The notes beneath the pieces were generated by a model. It saw only the letters and a list, made by a program, of their open reading frames with translations, was not told the origin of the DNA and ran no database searches. DNA of 64,000 nucleotides. It comes from Eutrigla gurnardus (Eukaryota > Chordata > Actinopteri > Perciformes > Triglidae). The stretch is taken from assembly GCA_963514095.1 (NCBI GenBank), contig OY741273.1, forward strand, positions 20,146,546-20,210,545. Direction: 5' to 3'. Positions 22,465-49,366 of this stretch are shown in pieces; within the stretch, counting starts at the first letter, position 1; each line of letters begins with the position of its first letter. Position numbers and translations under genes: made by a program.

Positions 22465-25400
22465 ACCTAATCGCACAAGTGCAACTACCTTTCCAGCGAA
22501 CAGATCGTGTGGGTGTCTCCAAGCACACCTTCAGCAGAGTCAGCAGTACAAAGTTCAAAATGGCTGGGTGAAGTGAAATAGGGTGTCGGAGGGTGTGGTG
22601 ATTAATAAACACACTCTCGGCCAGTTTGGTGAAGCAGTATACATGATTGCATCAACCTAATGTAATTTCAGTCATAATTCCACTGTATGTCTCTAAAACG
22701 TGACACAGCAGCATTTGGAGGTCCAGAATAAAACTGAGCAGATTTTTTAAATTTTTTTTTTATAAAGGAATTAAAAAGAGGCTGTGACGCACACAATTAA
22801 TGAACTCCAGTGATCCAAGGTCTCCTGCAGGTAATGAAGAGTTACAATGCACCGATCGGATAATCTGCAGCAGCCTGGTGTCTTTGATTCACTCTGGCCA
22901 AGCACTTCTCAAATCAGAGTGCCACACATGTATCAACATATGTGCTGCTGCCTTCAGATGGCTGCAGGGGATTAGATGGACAAGCTTTTTGTACAGTATA
23001 AATAAGCCGGACAACAGAATCACTCATTCATTTATAGATAAACGGATAAAATAGCACACAGTTTCGACTACAATCAACAGTGTGGAAATACTTTACCAGA
23101 GCAGATAAAACGGTCAGCTGCAACATTATGTATGTATACTGTTCATTGCACCACCTTCAAAATAGGAAGCAAAGTGTTCTAGAAAGGCACAAAGCCTCGA
23201 TAGAAAATAGAGAACACCAGCGAGCCGATTTTGCAGAAGTTGTGTTTAAACTATTTTCAGGCAATTGAGACTCACATCAACACAATTAGCAGACCCAGGT
23301 TGTGCCACATCAGGGTGTTCATAACTATTATTGTTTTATGAAAAATGTAAGTGAGCAGAGAAGCTGAGTCTGTATAAGGTATTATCCTAATTTTAAATAT
23401 AACTACATAACGTTATTTATTACAAATTCATCTGGAATGTTTGCGTAAATTATTTCCTCATAAAAAAATAGATGGCTCTCAGAAGAGTGAATATCTGTCA
23501 AAGCCATGCAGTGTTTTAAGCAAATGAGAAGTTAATCAATTCTTCTTTGCCCTAATTCAAGTCTCATGTAATTAAATACAGACAAAAAATCAGTTCAATG
23601 TTGGCATTTATAACAGATCCAAAATAAAAATCAACAGTGCAAGCTTCACACGTTTGTGAAGTTTTGTCACTATATCACATTAAGAACTGAAAGTATCAAA
23701 TAATCAATAAGAACAGCAGCAGAGCATACGGAGACAAGCACCGTTTGTATGTATGTGATGTAATGTAGTGTTTATCAAAATATGAAGAAATAGAAGCAGG
23801 CTTCCATCGTATTAAAAATGCATGACATTTAGATTGCATAATCTGGTCTCCACATATCATTACTGTAAAGATCTAGGCGTAAAAATGTTTATCACCATGC
23901 CTAGTGTATATGTTTACACACTGGAAATTATGATAATAACTGTTAATGGCATGCCAATGATCTGAGGCAACACAAAAAGCAAAAAGGAAACACAGAATCA
24001 CCTGAAAAGTCACCGATACAGTTCTATGGGTTTACAACGGTGCAGGTGCATTATTCTGAGAGACTGATTGCAGGCCTGGCTGATCATTTGAAGACTTGGC
24101 AGAGTTCCGCCTACATGAGAGCAGCTGAAGTCACTGACTTCATCGTCTGCTCGGTCTGGAAACAGACTTTAGACCCAATGATCCCTTTAAACTCAGGAGA
24201 AATGCAGCAACACGGCCAAGGATATTTGGATTGTTGCTGGGGCCACCCATTCTACAAATCTAGATGATGGTCTAGACAGAAGCTTCCACGACTTGACAAA
24301 TTCAAAACCAGCTCCCAAATGAAGTCTTAGATTATCTTAATAGATTTATTTCAGCATTATTCAGCACAATTCAATTGCCAACTCGTCCAATTACCATGAG
24401 CTTTCACTGATATTTGACTGAACGCTCAGCCTCTCTTCTCCAATCTACAAAATTAATTCTCATCAGGACTGAGGTAATTATGCAAGTCACTGAAGCACTG
24501 CAGCAATTCAGATTGACACTAAAGCCTTGGCTGCAAAATTATATTTTCTGATGGCGCTTTTCACATGCTTATTCATGGTCTTTCCCAGTGTGATATACGG
24601 CTGGGGACACAGAGGCCAATCAACCAGCCAAAACTGCTAATGAAATTGGATGGAAAATAAACGGAGGCTTAGAAATAGAAAAAATGAATAAATAATAAAC
24701 CCCAGACTTGGTTCCATCTATTGGCCGTATCTGGAAACTGCCACACGTGATTAATATTGTGATAAAGAAGTCAAACTGGTTAACTTGGGCGAAGGAAACA
24801 CAGGTTGTGGTGTGGAGTGTTCTTAGGCAGCAGCCGGCACACCTTTTTACAAATACCTGTGTGGTGATATAACACCACGCGATCTGCTGACACACGTGCA
24901 AACACACACTGACCAATACACACAGCGTCCTTCTGCTCCTCCTGCTCCTACATGCTTTTAAACCAGAAAACTGCATCTTAATGACTAAACCAACAGCACT
25001 CCATATCAGCGGAGCCACAAAACATTAGCCTCCACTTAGCTCTGAGTGCTCCTATAGGAAATGGGAGCATATAGGGTTGCAGCTACCACACTAAGGATTC
25101 CCATGGTCCAAATGCAATTACACAGAACCACACTTGATGGCCGTCTTCAAATACAAATGGAACTGCTTAAATTATGTGGTGGATTCATAGTGGATTGGTT
25201 GCTGAAACTAAATCCGAAGTGTTCAGGGTTAGAGGACTGAGTGCAGTTACGGGTTGAGATGGATACATCTCAATGCATTTGGAACACGACCACGAGAGTG
25301 CCACATAGGAAGAGGTATTAAGGTAGCTGACCAGATGGGGTTTCCTGGGGGGGGGGGGGCTCAGGAAGACACAAAGGGTGAACTGGAATGTGAAGGGGAA

Positions 25401-28400
25401 AAACCTGGACATTACCTCAGCAGTGATGCTGATAAGTCCAGCGTATTGGTACACACAGTATCTACACCGAAACCAAGACTCTATTCTGAGTGCAGGTGTA
25501 GGCGAAGGTTTGGAAAGCAAGAGTCGAGCTGGTCAACAATGCAAATAAAGCAGCTAGAAGTCATGTTTGTCCAGGATAAGCAATAGAAGCCACATACCTT
25601 GCAGTGAACATGAGGTCTTACAAATTAAATGGAAAAAGCTATAGACATAAATGAGGAGGAAAAGAAACAAAATAAAAACGATGAAACAAAAAAATATATA
25701 AGGATCACAAGGTGACATCTTCAAATGACTTTTTATCTGACCAACAGTCAAAAGTCTCCAAATATTCAGTGTATTTTCATGGTGGACAAAGAAAATATTC
25801 AGTTTACAAGGTGGAAGCCCTGATTTTGTTTAGTGTGTGTGTGTGTGTGTGTGTGTTCAACAAATTGACTCATAAATCAATCGATTCATTTGAAGCCCTT
25901 TTTGATACAGTAGCACAATCCAGTGCAAGCACCGAAAAATTGATTTCATCCAAAGTAATTCTGATAAATGCGTACTCACCGTCAGTGGCGGCCCTCCAGT
26001 CTGGGGCCTATAAGACCAGTCCACAGTCATCTTACTGGTCGGTGTACTGGTGGAAGCAAAAGTGCAAGCCAACGCAACAGTATCCCCTGTAGATGCATGG
26101 AGCTCTGCTGGAGTGCTCACTGTGATGGAGGAGACCAGGGAGGGGACTGCAGGGGAAATGGTAGAAAGAAGGAGTGAAGAAAACAAAAGGTGAAGGAAGA
26201 ATATAACTGATATGAGCAGATTGACATGTTTAGGTGTCCAGGACACATTGTGAGCGAGTGATTTCACTCACTTCCTGTAAGCAAAAATAGTGAATAAACA
26301 ACCGGATAGCATCTATATGCCCACACTGCGGTGGCATGAAAGTGTCAGCACAGCAAATTCCTACTGAGAGACGCTGAGCCAAGATATATTCTTCTACAAG
26401 TTCCTCTTGTTCTATCTGACAGATTCGCTACACATCCGTCTTCAGCCTGCATATGAAGCTATGTCCCTGTATCTCTAGGCATGTTTTTTTTTCTTTTCCC
26501 ACAGTTATCACTTCAATCAGCCAAAAAGGGGCCAGACAGAGAAAAGTTGGCCATAAATTATAATTTGGGACTTGCTCAACTGTACCCACGAATATTCGAA
26601 ACTGACATCTTATTTGAAGAGAGAACCTTGGCATATTTTGTAACATTGAGCCATTAATGAGCCGTTTTTCTTACTAAATGTTAGGATAGCTGGGTAAGCA
26701 TGAAGTGAGTACAAAAATACCCAGTGTATCGTTTAGTAATCCGTCTTAACTAACTAGTATTACGTCTGTGTATTTCATTAAATCAATGTGTTACTTGGCG
26801 GTATTATTATCAAATATAAGATACGTTATTCATTCCCTTTGGGAAATGATTGCATGGAGGACAAGTTTAATAAAAATAAATTGTATGAATGTAAAAAGAT
26901 AGTAGCAAAGTAATGCAGAGTACTGTGGGACTGTAAGATCTCAGATAAGTAAATATATTTTATGGATATACGACGAGAGAATATATATTGATTTAGTTTT
27001 ACTGTGGCTGTATAAATATAATTTATGGCACTGTTAAGATTGCTGCTAGACTGACCCGTTAATACCACTGCTTTTGCATGCACTGCCTTGGGTTTTTTTT
27101 TTAACCCTTGTGAATATGTTGTTTTTGAAAGGCCACACCAAGAAATACAGATTGAAGCGGAATATTTCATTAGATCAAAGTTGTGAAAACATTGGGCCAA
27201 TCTAACAAGAAGAACAAGTTATTACTCTGAAGAAATTAAAAGTGTGACCTGCTTTTTATTATTAAAATTAAGTCTCTCGGGACTTCTTCTATATTTGTTG
27301 GACTTTTACAGCAATCCATCACAGATATTTCAATCAGGACCAAAGTAGACAGACTGAAGACAATTAGACAACTAAAGTTGCATGTTAACAACTTTAGTTG
27401 TCATTATTACACAGTCCTACATTTCAAAGCAGAGGCCTCAAACGGCCTTTTCTCCGTGGGTGATTATACCATATTACTGCTGTATCCGATGTTAGTCAGA
27501 CACCACTGTTTCCATCTGAGACCAAAATAGCAATGATAAGGGGAAAAAGTTGATCTTATACTGAAAGATATCATGCGATAAGCCCGACTGATCTCCAAAG
27601 ACCCCGGGGTGAGCGAGTTGACAACATGGCCATAGTTATCTCTTCGTGAGAGTGGAAAATCAAGCCATGAAAGCCAAACCTCCTCTTGCCCTTGGGGACA
27701 CGATATTTCGTGCCGGGGCAGGGAAGTTGGTCATGTTGACACCTAGTTCCTGGCAGAAGTCTGCTGTTAGATTTAATAGAGGAAATATTAAGTGAGAAGG
27801 AAGATGTCCTATTGTGATGTTCCCTAGCTGTGCCTTGACCCTGGCAGGGTGTGTATATCCCGGCAGACACTGTGCTCCAGGCACACATGCAGCTCAAAAA
27901 AGTCTAATCAAATAACTGCAAACCATAATGACTAATCTGCTGCATACATTTTCTGACTAAGATGCACATTAGCCATTACTGTACGCACTCTCTGTTATTC
28001 CTTCAGAAACATATCGGGTGATTTGAGAGCGAGGCAAACAAACCGGCCACAGTTCAGGGCCATGTTTGTAATACGTCTGGTAGAAAGACAGGGCTCCTAA
28101 CTCAGCTGTCAAAGTCCGTCCGAGCATGGCTGTCTACACCGGCATGTGCAGCTAGTGTACAATTCAACATGAGGCTTAACATGGGCTGCTTTGACTTATT
28201 GACAAACGCCGTGTGATATTAAAATGTGGCCGGGGTCGAGTTCACTACACCTTCATGGCGGACACGTATTCACATATCTCCGTGTGTCCACCTTTAATGG
28301 AGGGTTTTAACGCGAGTCTGCGTCCGTGTTAAACAGTGATATTAACCATAACCCCCTAAACAAACTCAACATGGCGTTTTAGTGTCTAATGAGCCGTAGT

Positions 28401-28626
28401 GAACACCTGGAAATGAAACGGGACAGGCAAAAAGTAGACGTCGACATTGTACTGGGGGGGGGGGATAGCAGTGCCACTAGAGTTTTAAAAAGTAGAACTT
28501 TTAACTAACAACGTTTCTGCGTTGAATTGTGTTGAATTAGTGTCCTGTTTACTCACCGAACAAGCCGAGTAAATACAGCAGCAGGACGACGTTGAGAGCG
28601 CTGATCCCTCGGAGCGGCCGACGCAT
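19030..28626 (-). CDS. mpzl3: Myelin protein zero-like protein 3
   Basis: P0-family single-pass adhesion glycoprotein; mammalian MPZL3 is linked to skin, sebaceous and metabolic phenotypes (family knowledge). Six exons, 252 aa, phases 1,0,1,2,0. Seen: a signal peptide of about 23 residues (MRRPLRGISALNVVLLLYLL...); one V-type Ig domain with Cys51 and Cys127 and the family blocks VDWSYRP, RIQWQG, DNGTYTC and NPPDVHG; sequons at Asn116 and Asn122; a transmembrane helix at about 159-179; and a cytoplasmic tail with IEV, a CC pair and an acidic DTDDDESYYDL segment. Exon 2 matches human MPZL3 better than MPZL2 (LACTF..TVDWSYRP versus LKCTF..TIDWTYRP). It is the neighbour of mpzl2, as in human 11q23.3. 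Confidence 0.94.
19114..19187. repeat. (CA)n microsatellite abutting the mpzl3 exon 6 acceptor
   Basis: CA repeat with CAGA interruptions. In mpzl3 sense it is a (TG)n that ends four bases before the exon 6 acceptor AG. Confidence 0.95.
19337..19406 (-). CDS. mpzl3: mpzl3 coding exon 5
   Basis: Encodes (G)EEYGIHPPGANEKKPTCC then ALYLM; acceptor TTCACCAG and donor ATG followed by GTACCG. The donor is weak but both phases fit. The tail carries a CC pair. Confidence 0.82.
19407..20124 (-). other. mpzl3: mpzl3 intron 4
   Basis: 718-base intron. It contains a dispersed repeat copy at about 19575-19690; the remainder is unremarkable. Confidence 0.8.
19575..19690. repeat. Dispersed teleost repeat, fragment
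   Basis: Contains gagatgagatgatctac..actctcacctatgtctgta and 'agctaagc', the order of a common fish interspersed repeat also present at 61845-62050 and 63385-63510. Confidence 0.5.
20125..20281 (-). CDS. mpzl3: mpzl3 coding exon 4 (transmembrane)
   Basis: Acceptor CACCAG and donor GTGAGT. Encodes the juxtamembrane stretch, a hydrophobic helix (VAVLLAFILLPSAIITLVLIG) and a basic stop-transfer region with KK and an IEV motif shared with human MPZL3. Confidence 0.93.
20282..21072 (-). other. mpzl3: mpzl3 intron 3
   Basis: 791-base intron with a short TA run at 20487-20503 and possible fragments of the same dispersed repeat near 20560-20690. No exon seen. Confidence 0.8.
21073..21286 (-). CDS. 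mpzl3: mpzl3 coding exon 3 (Ig domain, second half)
   Basis: Begins FFHFSSRAFPPMNGQ after a CTTTCCAG acceptor and ends VTPK with a GTAACA donor. It contains RIQWQG, DASISL, DNGTYTC and RNPPDVHG, diagnostic of the P0/MPZL family. Confidence 0.96.
22431..22460. repeat. (TA)n microsatellite
   Basis: About 15 TA units in mpzl3 intron 2. Confidence 0.93.
25831..25856. repeat. (GT)n microsatellite
   Basis: About 13 GT units in mpzl3 intron 2, some 120 bases from the exon 2 donor. Confidence 0.92.
25980..26146 (-). CDS. mpzl3: mpzl3 coding exon 2 (Ig domain, first half)
   Basis: Acceptor CCTGCAG and donor GTGAGT. Encodes VPSLVSSITVSTPAELHAS through to GGPPLT, including the first Ig cysteine (ALACTF) and the tryptophan block VDWSYRP. 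Confidence 0.95.
26147..28556 (-). other. mpzl3: mpzl3 intron 1
   Basis: 2.4-kb intron, AT-rich, with a G run near 28455. No exon or clear repeat was recognised. Confidence 0.8.
28557..28626 (-). CDS. mpzl3: mpzl3 coding exon 1 (signal peptide)
   Basis: Encodes MRRPLRGISALNVVLLLYLL then GLF, and ends in phase 1 with a GTGAGT donor. The basic start followed by a hydrophobic core is a classic signal peptide. Confidence 0.93.
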
Positions 28627-28906
28627 TTTTAGTGGTGAAAACGGGTTTCACTCGCGTGACGATACCAAAAAAAAAAAAGTTGCGTCAAAGCTTCGGAAAC
28701 ATACCGTCCATACTCTTATTTTGCCATGACTCAGTTTCTCCGACGCGACCGCTGGCTGCTGGCTGACTCTCCTATACCTCTCCTATACCTGACAAACAGG
28801 TGTATCAGGAAGTGGCTGTGGGATCACTGGGAGTTTAGAAAAAACAAAAAAACATGTAACTTTGAAACTCTGATGATCAGCAGTAAACTGTTTAGAAATC
28901 TACAAA

Positions 28907-28923
28907 TTATTATAATTATTATA

Positions 28924-28976
<53 letters not shown>
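28907..28976. repeat. (TTA)n microsatellite
   Basis: About 20 TTA/ATT triplets, roughly 280 bases upstream of the mpzl3 start codon. Confidence 0.96.
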
Positions 28977-28977
<1 letters not shown>

Positions 28978-30256
28978 AACAAGTTATTTTTTAATAGATA
29001 GGCAAAGATTTTAGTAATCAAAAAAGGTGGCATACTTCTTGCCATCTAGGCTTTTGGGGTCAAATTGCGAAAGCCAAAATAAAACCATGTTAAAATATAG
29101 TACATTCTTGTTGCACGCCTCCATTCTTAGACTCATATGACCCTCACCTTATCTCTCCATCAAGTATTCTGTATAAAACCCACGGATGCTCTAGTGGGAC
29201 TCCCCCGCCACTTCTAGGCACATTACTCTACTATCCCTGTCCCCAATCTTGTGTCCTTACAGTGGTAATTATCTCTAATGGGTGAGGGTATTTGTTTTTC
29301 TAGCCTTTTGCTGGTTCAGTTTCACTCCGGTGTAATGCTTTATCTCACCACTACATGTTTACACAGAGTCCCCTTTGAACTTCATTTAAATGCCTTTATT
29401 TAGATTGCATTGTCAGTTACATCTTCACAGCCGTCTGGTCTGCCAGGAGTGTTTCCTCCATCCTAACAACCCAGATTATGTCCACACTCTGGGTCTCGCT
29501 CCCTCAAATACACTGCGTATATCAGATGTGTGCCACTTTGACATAACAACAACCTATTTCATTCGATTTTTTCAACAAGTAGTCCTGTGTGCTTTGAAAA
29601 AAAAAGAGAATCACATGGGAAAAATTTGATCTAGTTAATGAGTTTGAGGAAAATGCTTACTTCTCATAACGTCCTAACTTAATTAAAATTTTTAAAAAAG
29701 CCGCCATGCCTGGAGGCTCTCTAATAAGGGACAGTGATAAGTGGGGTTGTCGTGCAATAAATAGAAATTACCCTATGTGAATTATTAATGCATAACTAAC
29801 TTCTAATTTACTGCGGACCCCGTGGAAACAAGGGACAAGGACAGTGAGTTTCAGCAATAATAAAGATGAAATTTGGGCAAGAAACGATCAATGTTTTATC
29901 ACTGTTTACCTTTTGACAGACATCCAGCGATTTCTTCATCCTTCACAGTAAAGCAAGCAGCATTTTTGCTTCACGCTCCTAACTGGCTGTACTTTGTGCT
30001 TATGTTCAGTTCCTTGCAAAAATCCAAACTCATTGCAAATCTCTGTGGATGCTGCGGCTGCAGAGAGAGTTAGGTGTAGCATGCGTGTCCCTCCCGGTAT
30101 CCATTCACAAGGACAGTGTTTGTATTGTATCTGTTAACAATTTTACATAACAGTTCCCACACCGAGGCAGGGATACCAATTCCTTTTGTGAATTGATGCA
30201 GTGTTAAAAGACTTGCCTTAGAAGCGCTCAGAATTGTGTGCAGCTATATATACATA

Positions 30257-30327
<71 letters not shown>
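30257..30327. repeat. (TC)n(AC)n compound microsatellite
   Basis: TC run directly followed by about 28 AC units, intergenic. Confidence 0.95.
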
Positions 30328-30328
<1 letters not shown>

Positions 30329-30649
30329 TTACATTGTGTTATGTATTGTGTGTGTGGATACAGTGCCTCTCTGTCTGGTTACAGTAGAGTGGTCTCAGTT
30401 TCAGTTGAAATCTTTTCAGTCACGATGAAGGCTCTCCCCACTTACCGGCTTTCTCGACAAGAGACCTGTTCTTCTGTTGTCAACACTGGAGGGGACTAAT
30501 AAAGGTGATTTTAAATGGTTGGGGCCAGACGGTGTATATAACCATTATGCTTCGGCAAAAAACACGTGGGAGTCCTTCTGGCTTTTTCCATCAGCTCACG
30601 TGCAATCTATGCACTGAATAGTTGACGAGAACTTCTTTCAGTGTTTTAA

Positions 30650-31168
30650 CCCTAGAACGTTACAGTTAGTAACACCATCGCTGACGTTGGGTATATTTTA
30701 CCCAATATAATATACCAGATAAAAAATACTTCTCATCAAAATATATAAAAGTACCACAATACAAGGCACATCGAAGTACTCTAGTTCTTTTATTTGCCCC
30801 TATACAACGGCTCATAAAATGATAAAAAGGTATCATGGGGGGACCCTATAAAAAGGCTCTAAAATCAATGAAAAATTACTGAAATAGTCCTAAATATAAA
30901 AATAATGGTGCTAGGCACGTTCTTCGGTCCACCCATTCCTGGAACATGTGAGCCCTGTCCCCTGAAGTAATTTGCATTTTACCTGTCCCTGTCATGTAAA
31001 TTGCCCGTAGAAAAAACGAGGGATGGGAGCAGGGAAACACGCCTTCCTTCGATGAGGTCAGTGAGCATCCTGAAGCTACGCAAGGACCCACGCAACTCAG
31101 ACAGCAGCAACTCAATGAAAATCACATGACAACAACTGCGTGGGTGAAAATCCCCCGACATTCTAGAG
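30650..31168. mobile_element. piggyBac-like non-autonomous element (MITE)
   Basis: A 519-base segment flanked on both sides by TTAA (30646-30649 and 31169-31172), the target duplication of piggyBac elements. Left end is CCCTAGAACGTT and the inverted right end is CTCTAGAATGTC, matching at 9 of 12 positions and resembling the CCCTAGAA termini of the superfamily. It has no recognisable transposase, so it would be non-autonomous. The open frames inside do not look like transposase. Confidence 0.6.
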
Positions 31169-31346
31169 TTAAAGTTTTCTGAAACGGAGAAACTTTTTCT
31201 CATGGCTGTCGCAAACAAGTATGGCAGCATTAGTCATTCACAAGAGCCATTGGAGGCCCCATTTTATACAGCACACTGAGGCAAATAAAGCTGACTCTCC
31301 ACCTTTAGATTGAATCGATTAACTCTAGTGTTTGAGTGTCTATAGA

Positions 31347-31349
<3 letters not shown>

Positions 31350-31418
<69 letters not shown>
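31350..31418. repeat. (GT)n microsatellite
   Basis: About 34 GT units, intergenic. Confidence 0.96.
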
Positions 31419-31420
<2 letters not shown>

Positions 31421-32601
31421 GGTCAGTCGTACAGTGACATACCGGAAAGGTGATTTGTTTTCTGTCTCCACAACCTGTCGGGCCAAACCCAAAGGAGTGT
31501 GTGTTTAAGCATAAGTGTGAAGGAATTTAGCGTTTCGTCTCTACATTATTGTGCCAGGTACAACCCAACCTAAGTCGTGGAATGAGGGGGAGGGAGAGAG
31601 AGAGAGAGAGAGATGAAGCAAGACAGAAACCAAGTGGGTGAGACGGTAAGAAAGACAAAGCTAATTTCCTCATTGGTAAAGATTGCACACATTGTACCCT
31701 TTCCTTCCTTCATGAAACAAACCCCATTCTTTGTAGAAAGGATTCACGTGCGCTCCACTAATGAGCGTATTGTGGTAAGAGAATGGCTTATTAAATGAGT
31801 CATGAACAGGGAAAGGTTGAGAACACCCCTCCCAGGAGTATGGTTGTCATCGCGTGCTATCATCATGTAGACGCAGGTAGGATGGTAAAACAGACACACC
31901 AAATGAGTCTGGACTTGTGCTGAAAATGAGTCCATCAGCGATGTCCAACATTCAATATGTTTGTTAATGTAAAGAGACAATGCCACAAAGGAGTCGTTGG
32001 AGGAGCAGCTAATACATGCCTGGTGTTCCAGCTAATTGCCCGGCAGCATCAAACGATTCACTGGTTTTCTTTTTTCTACTTTCCTACATTTACTTCTGGG
32101 CAACCACCAGAGCATTGGTACGGACTGGCAGCACACAGATGTTGTTCTGTTTGTCTGGGTGGGGAGAGTGATAACAGCGATGGCAACATTGCAAAAGTCA
32201 AGATTGGATTTGAGGATACAAAAATCTCATGATTAGACGTTCAAAATAGTCGATATGAAATTCATTTCTAGGCTTGTATAATGTTTATTTGTGGCTGTCA
32301 TGTTGTTATTTCCTTACCCACAGTTGTATTCATAAGTGGCAGAATAATTTGGAGGGCCAATGTCTACACTCAAGACTAATTAACACAATTAGATTATCTG
32401 GAACCCCACTGTTGTTTTATCAGTTCAGCACTCGTGGCCATTCTCTACAATAAAATGGGATTATTTAGCTTGCCTAAAGAGACTGCCGTCTTTTAAATGT
32501 TAGTCAAACATGCTCTGCCCCCAACACTTGCATGCACACTCTAGGTCTGTCAGTCAGTAACTAAAGCTACACCCACGGGGATAGACTTTGATCAATGCCC
32601 C

Positions 32602-32628
32602 CACACACACACACACACACACACACAC
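32602..32628. repeat. (CA)n microsatellite
   Basis: About 13 CA units, intergenic. Confidence 0.92.
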
Positions 32629-32986
32629 CAAGATGGAGAGTAACATATTCATAGTCATGAACAATCTCATCCAACAATCAAGCGAACCCAGACTGCAGTC
32701 ACAGAGGCAGGCACACGCACCATCAACAAATTAAACAATGATCGACTGCAGTAATGCTGACATGTAAACAAGTGAATTGCTTCGGAGACAGACACGCCAT
32801 AAGCGCACGACTGGAGGTAGTGCATTAAACATAATGGTGCATAATAAATGTTGGATAACACGATTCCTCTCTTACATAATAGATGAGTTCTCTCAAATCT
32901 CCGTTATGTGTGATTATATTTCTCATGGGGCAGCTAAGTGTCTGCCCAAATCATGCGACCCGAAGTGGTAAAGATTTTAATTTGAT

Positions 32987-32992
32987 TTTATT
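32987..32992 (-). terminator. mpzl2: Candidate mpzl2 polyadenylation signal
   Basis: AATAAA in the mpzl2 sense, about 1.1 kb after its stop codon. No nearer canonical signal was noticed. Confidence 0.35.
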
Positions 32993-34080
32993 AGAAAATC
33001 TTTTTATATATATATACACATATAAAAGCTCTATAACAAACACATACAGTGACATTTTAAACAATGTGATAAAATACTTCTGGCTTTATCTATTAAAAAA
33101 AATGACAAAAATACCTATAAACATATTTCTCAGTTATTACGTCACAAGTAAAACATTCTGTCACAAAAAGGAAGGAAGACAGGTGTTACAATCATTTGTT
33201 AGTAGACGCGGTGCATTCACAGACGAGAGGCATCGGGCTCTCGAGGACATTTTGTAGTCAAAGGGTTTTCAGATCTGACTGTGTGCTCCCACACAACACT
33301 CAGGATATGTGCGTCACGCGGTTGCTCGCTAACTGTTCAAGTATTTGGCCTTCAGACTTTAATGACAGCAACATCACATTTATGCTTTTTTTTTTTATCC
33401 AGGTAATAGAAAGTAACACAAAAGCCTTAATTTGGAGAATAAAAAATGACTTTGTAATGCGACGGCTGTGCATGAATGCAAGAGATATTATTCCGAATCA
33501 CTTTGAATTGAAACGTTTTGCAAAAGTTAGGCACCCTCAAAGGTCTTTAAACGGCTCATCATGGCAGAAAACAACTTCCTCATTCGGATTTCTTTCAGTT
33601 GCATGTAAGTTGCTGATTATGCTGTCTTCCCGTACTTAACAAGAGATCCATGTTAAAACAACGGACAGTTATTGAGCACGGATTGACACCGACTCCCTTC
33701 GGGACCCTCTAGCACAGGCCAGCTTCAGGATTCATTTGATTCCTCTCGCCCGAAGGGCCTGCAGATAAAATCCAGCACTTGTTCCCTCATATTGATACTG
33801 GACTCTCTCAAAAGTAAAGGTACTCTCCTTTGGATCCTGATTCGAAGCCTTGATCTTCATCGCTCAATCTCTTTGTTCTTATTGGGAGACTTCTTATTTT
33901 CTTTCCGGCTTCCTCCCACTCCTGAACAATGCGCTTGTTTTAGACACAGCAGCAGCAGAAGCACTCTCTTCATCTAGTCTCCACTTGGCACGACCGTGGA
34001 ACGTAATCCATGGGCACCATCTCGGCATCCGTCCGGCGAGTCTCCTCAGCGCTTCTGTCTCTCTGTCCGTCCCCACGTCC
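32993..34080 (-). other. mpzl2: Presumed mpzl2 3' UTR
   Basis: Unique sequence between the mpzl2 stop and the first candidate polyadenylation signal. It is low in repeats compared with its surroundings. Open frames inside it show no recognisable protein. Confidence 0.4.
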
Positions 34081-49040
<14,960 letters not shown>

Positions 49041-49309
49041 TGGATGGACTGTAAGGTTGTCCGATAAGCAAGAGACCTGGGAGTCAGACTCCACCGCCGA
49101 CTCCTAAAGACTGGAGACCCTTCCGATGAGACTTTGGATCCTCCTTGGAGAAGGGGTCAAAACACGAAGTTATATACGCCGAGTCCTCTCCTCCACTTTG
49201 TCTCCAAAGACGCGTCCCAACTCGCCGATGCACTCGTACATCTTATTTAAGCACCCTCCCACCACATTTTCGGGCGGAGTAACAAAGTCATTACACTCTC
49301 CTCGCTGCC

Positions 49310-49316
<7 letters not shown>

Positions 49317-49364
<48 letters not shown>
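49317..49364. repeat. (CT)n microsatellite upstream of mpzl2
   Basis: About 24 CT units; (GA)n in mpzl2 sense, some 280 bases before its start codon. Confidence 0.96.

Positions 49365-49366
<2 letters not shown>

Larger units (their letters stand above)
21287..25979 (-). other. mpzl3: mpzl3 intron 2
   Basis: 4.7-kb intron. Contains a (TA)n at 22431-22460, a 12-G run near 25349 and a (GT)n at 25831-25856. An AT-rich stretch at 24360-24550 with several TAATT motifs looks like a possible conserved element. No additional exon was recognised. Confidence 0.8.
28627..32986. other. Intergenic region mpzl3 to mpzl2
   Basis: No gene was recognised. Contents: the mpzl3 upstream region, (TTA)n at 28907-28976, a compound TC/AC repeat at 30257-30327, a piggyBac-like non-autonomous element at 30650-31168, (GT)n at 31350-31418 and (CA)n at 32602-32628. 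AT-rich blocks at 29650-29830 and 32340-32480 look like possible conserved elements. Confidence 0.65.

Noticed and set aside
30876..31230. Minus-strand frames inside the piggyBac-like element
   Set aside because: Considered as transposase remnant, but no DDD-region or Cys-rich tail motif could be seen.
33196..33639. 147-codon plus-strand frame in the mpzl2 3' UTR region
   Set aside because: No family resemblance and antisense to a transcribed UTR; length is compatible with chance.
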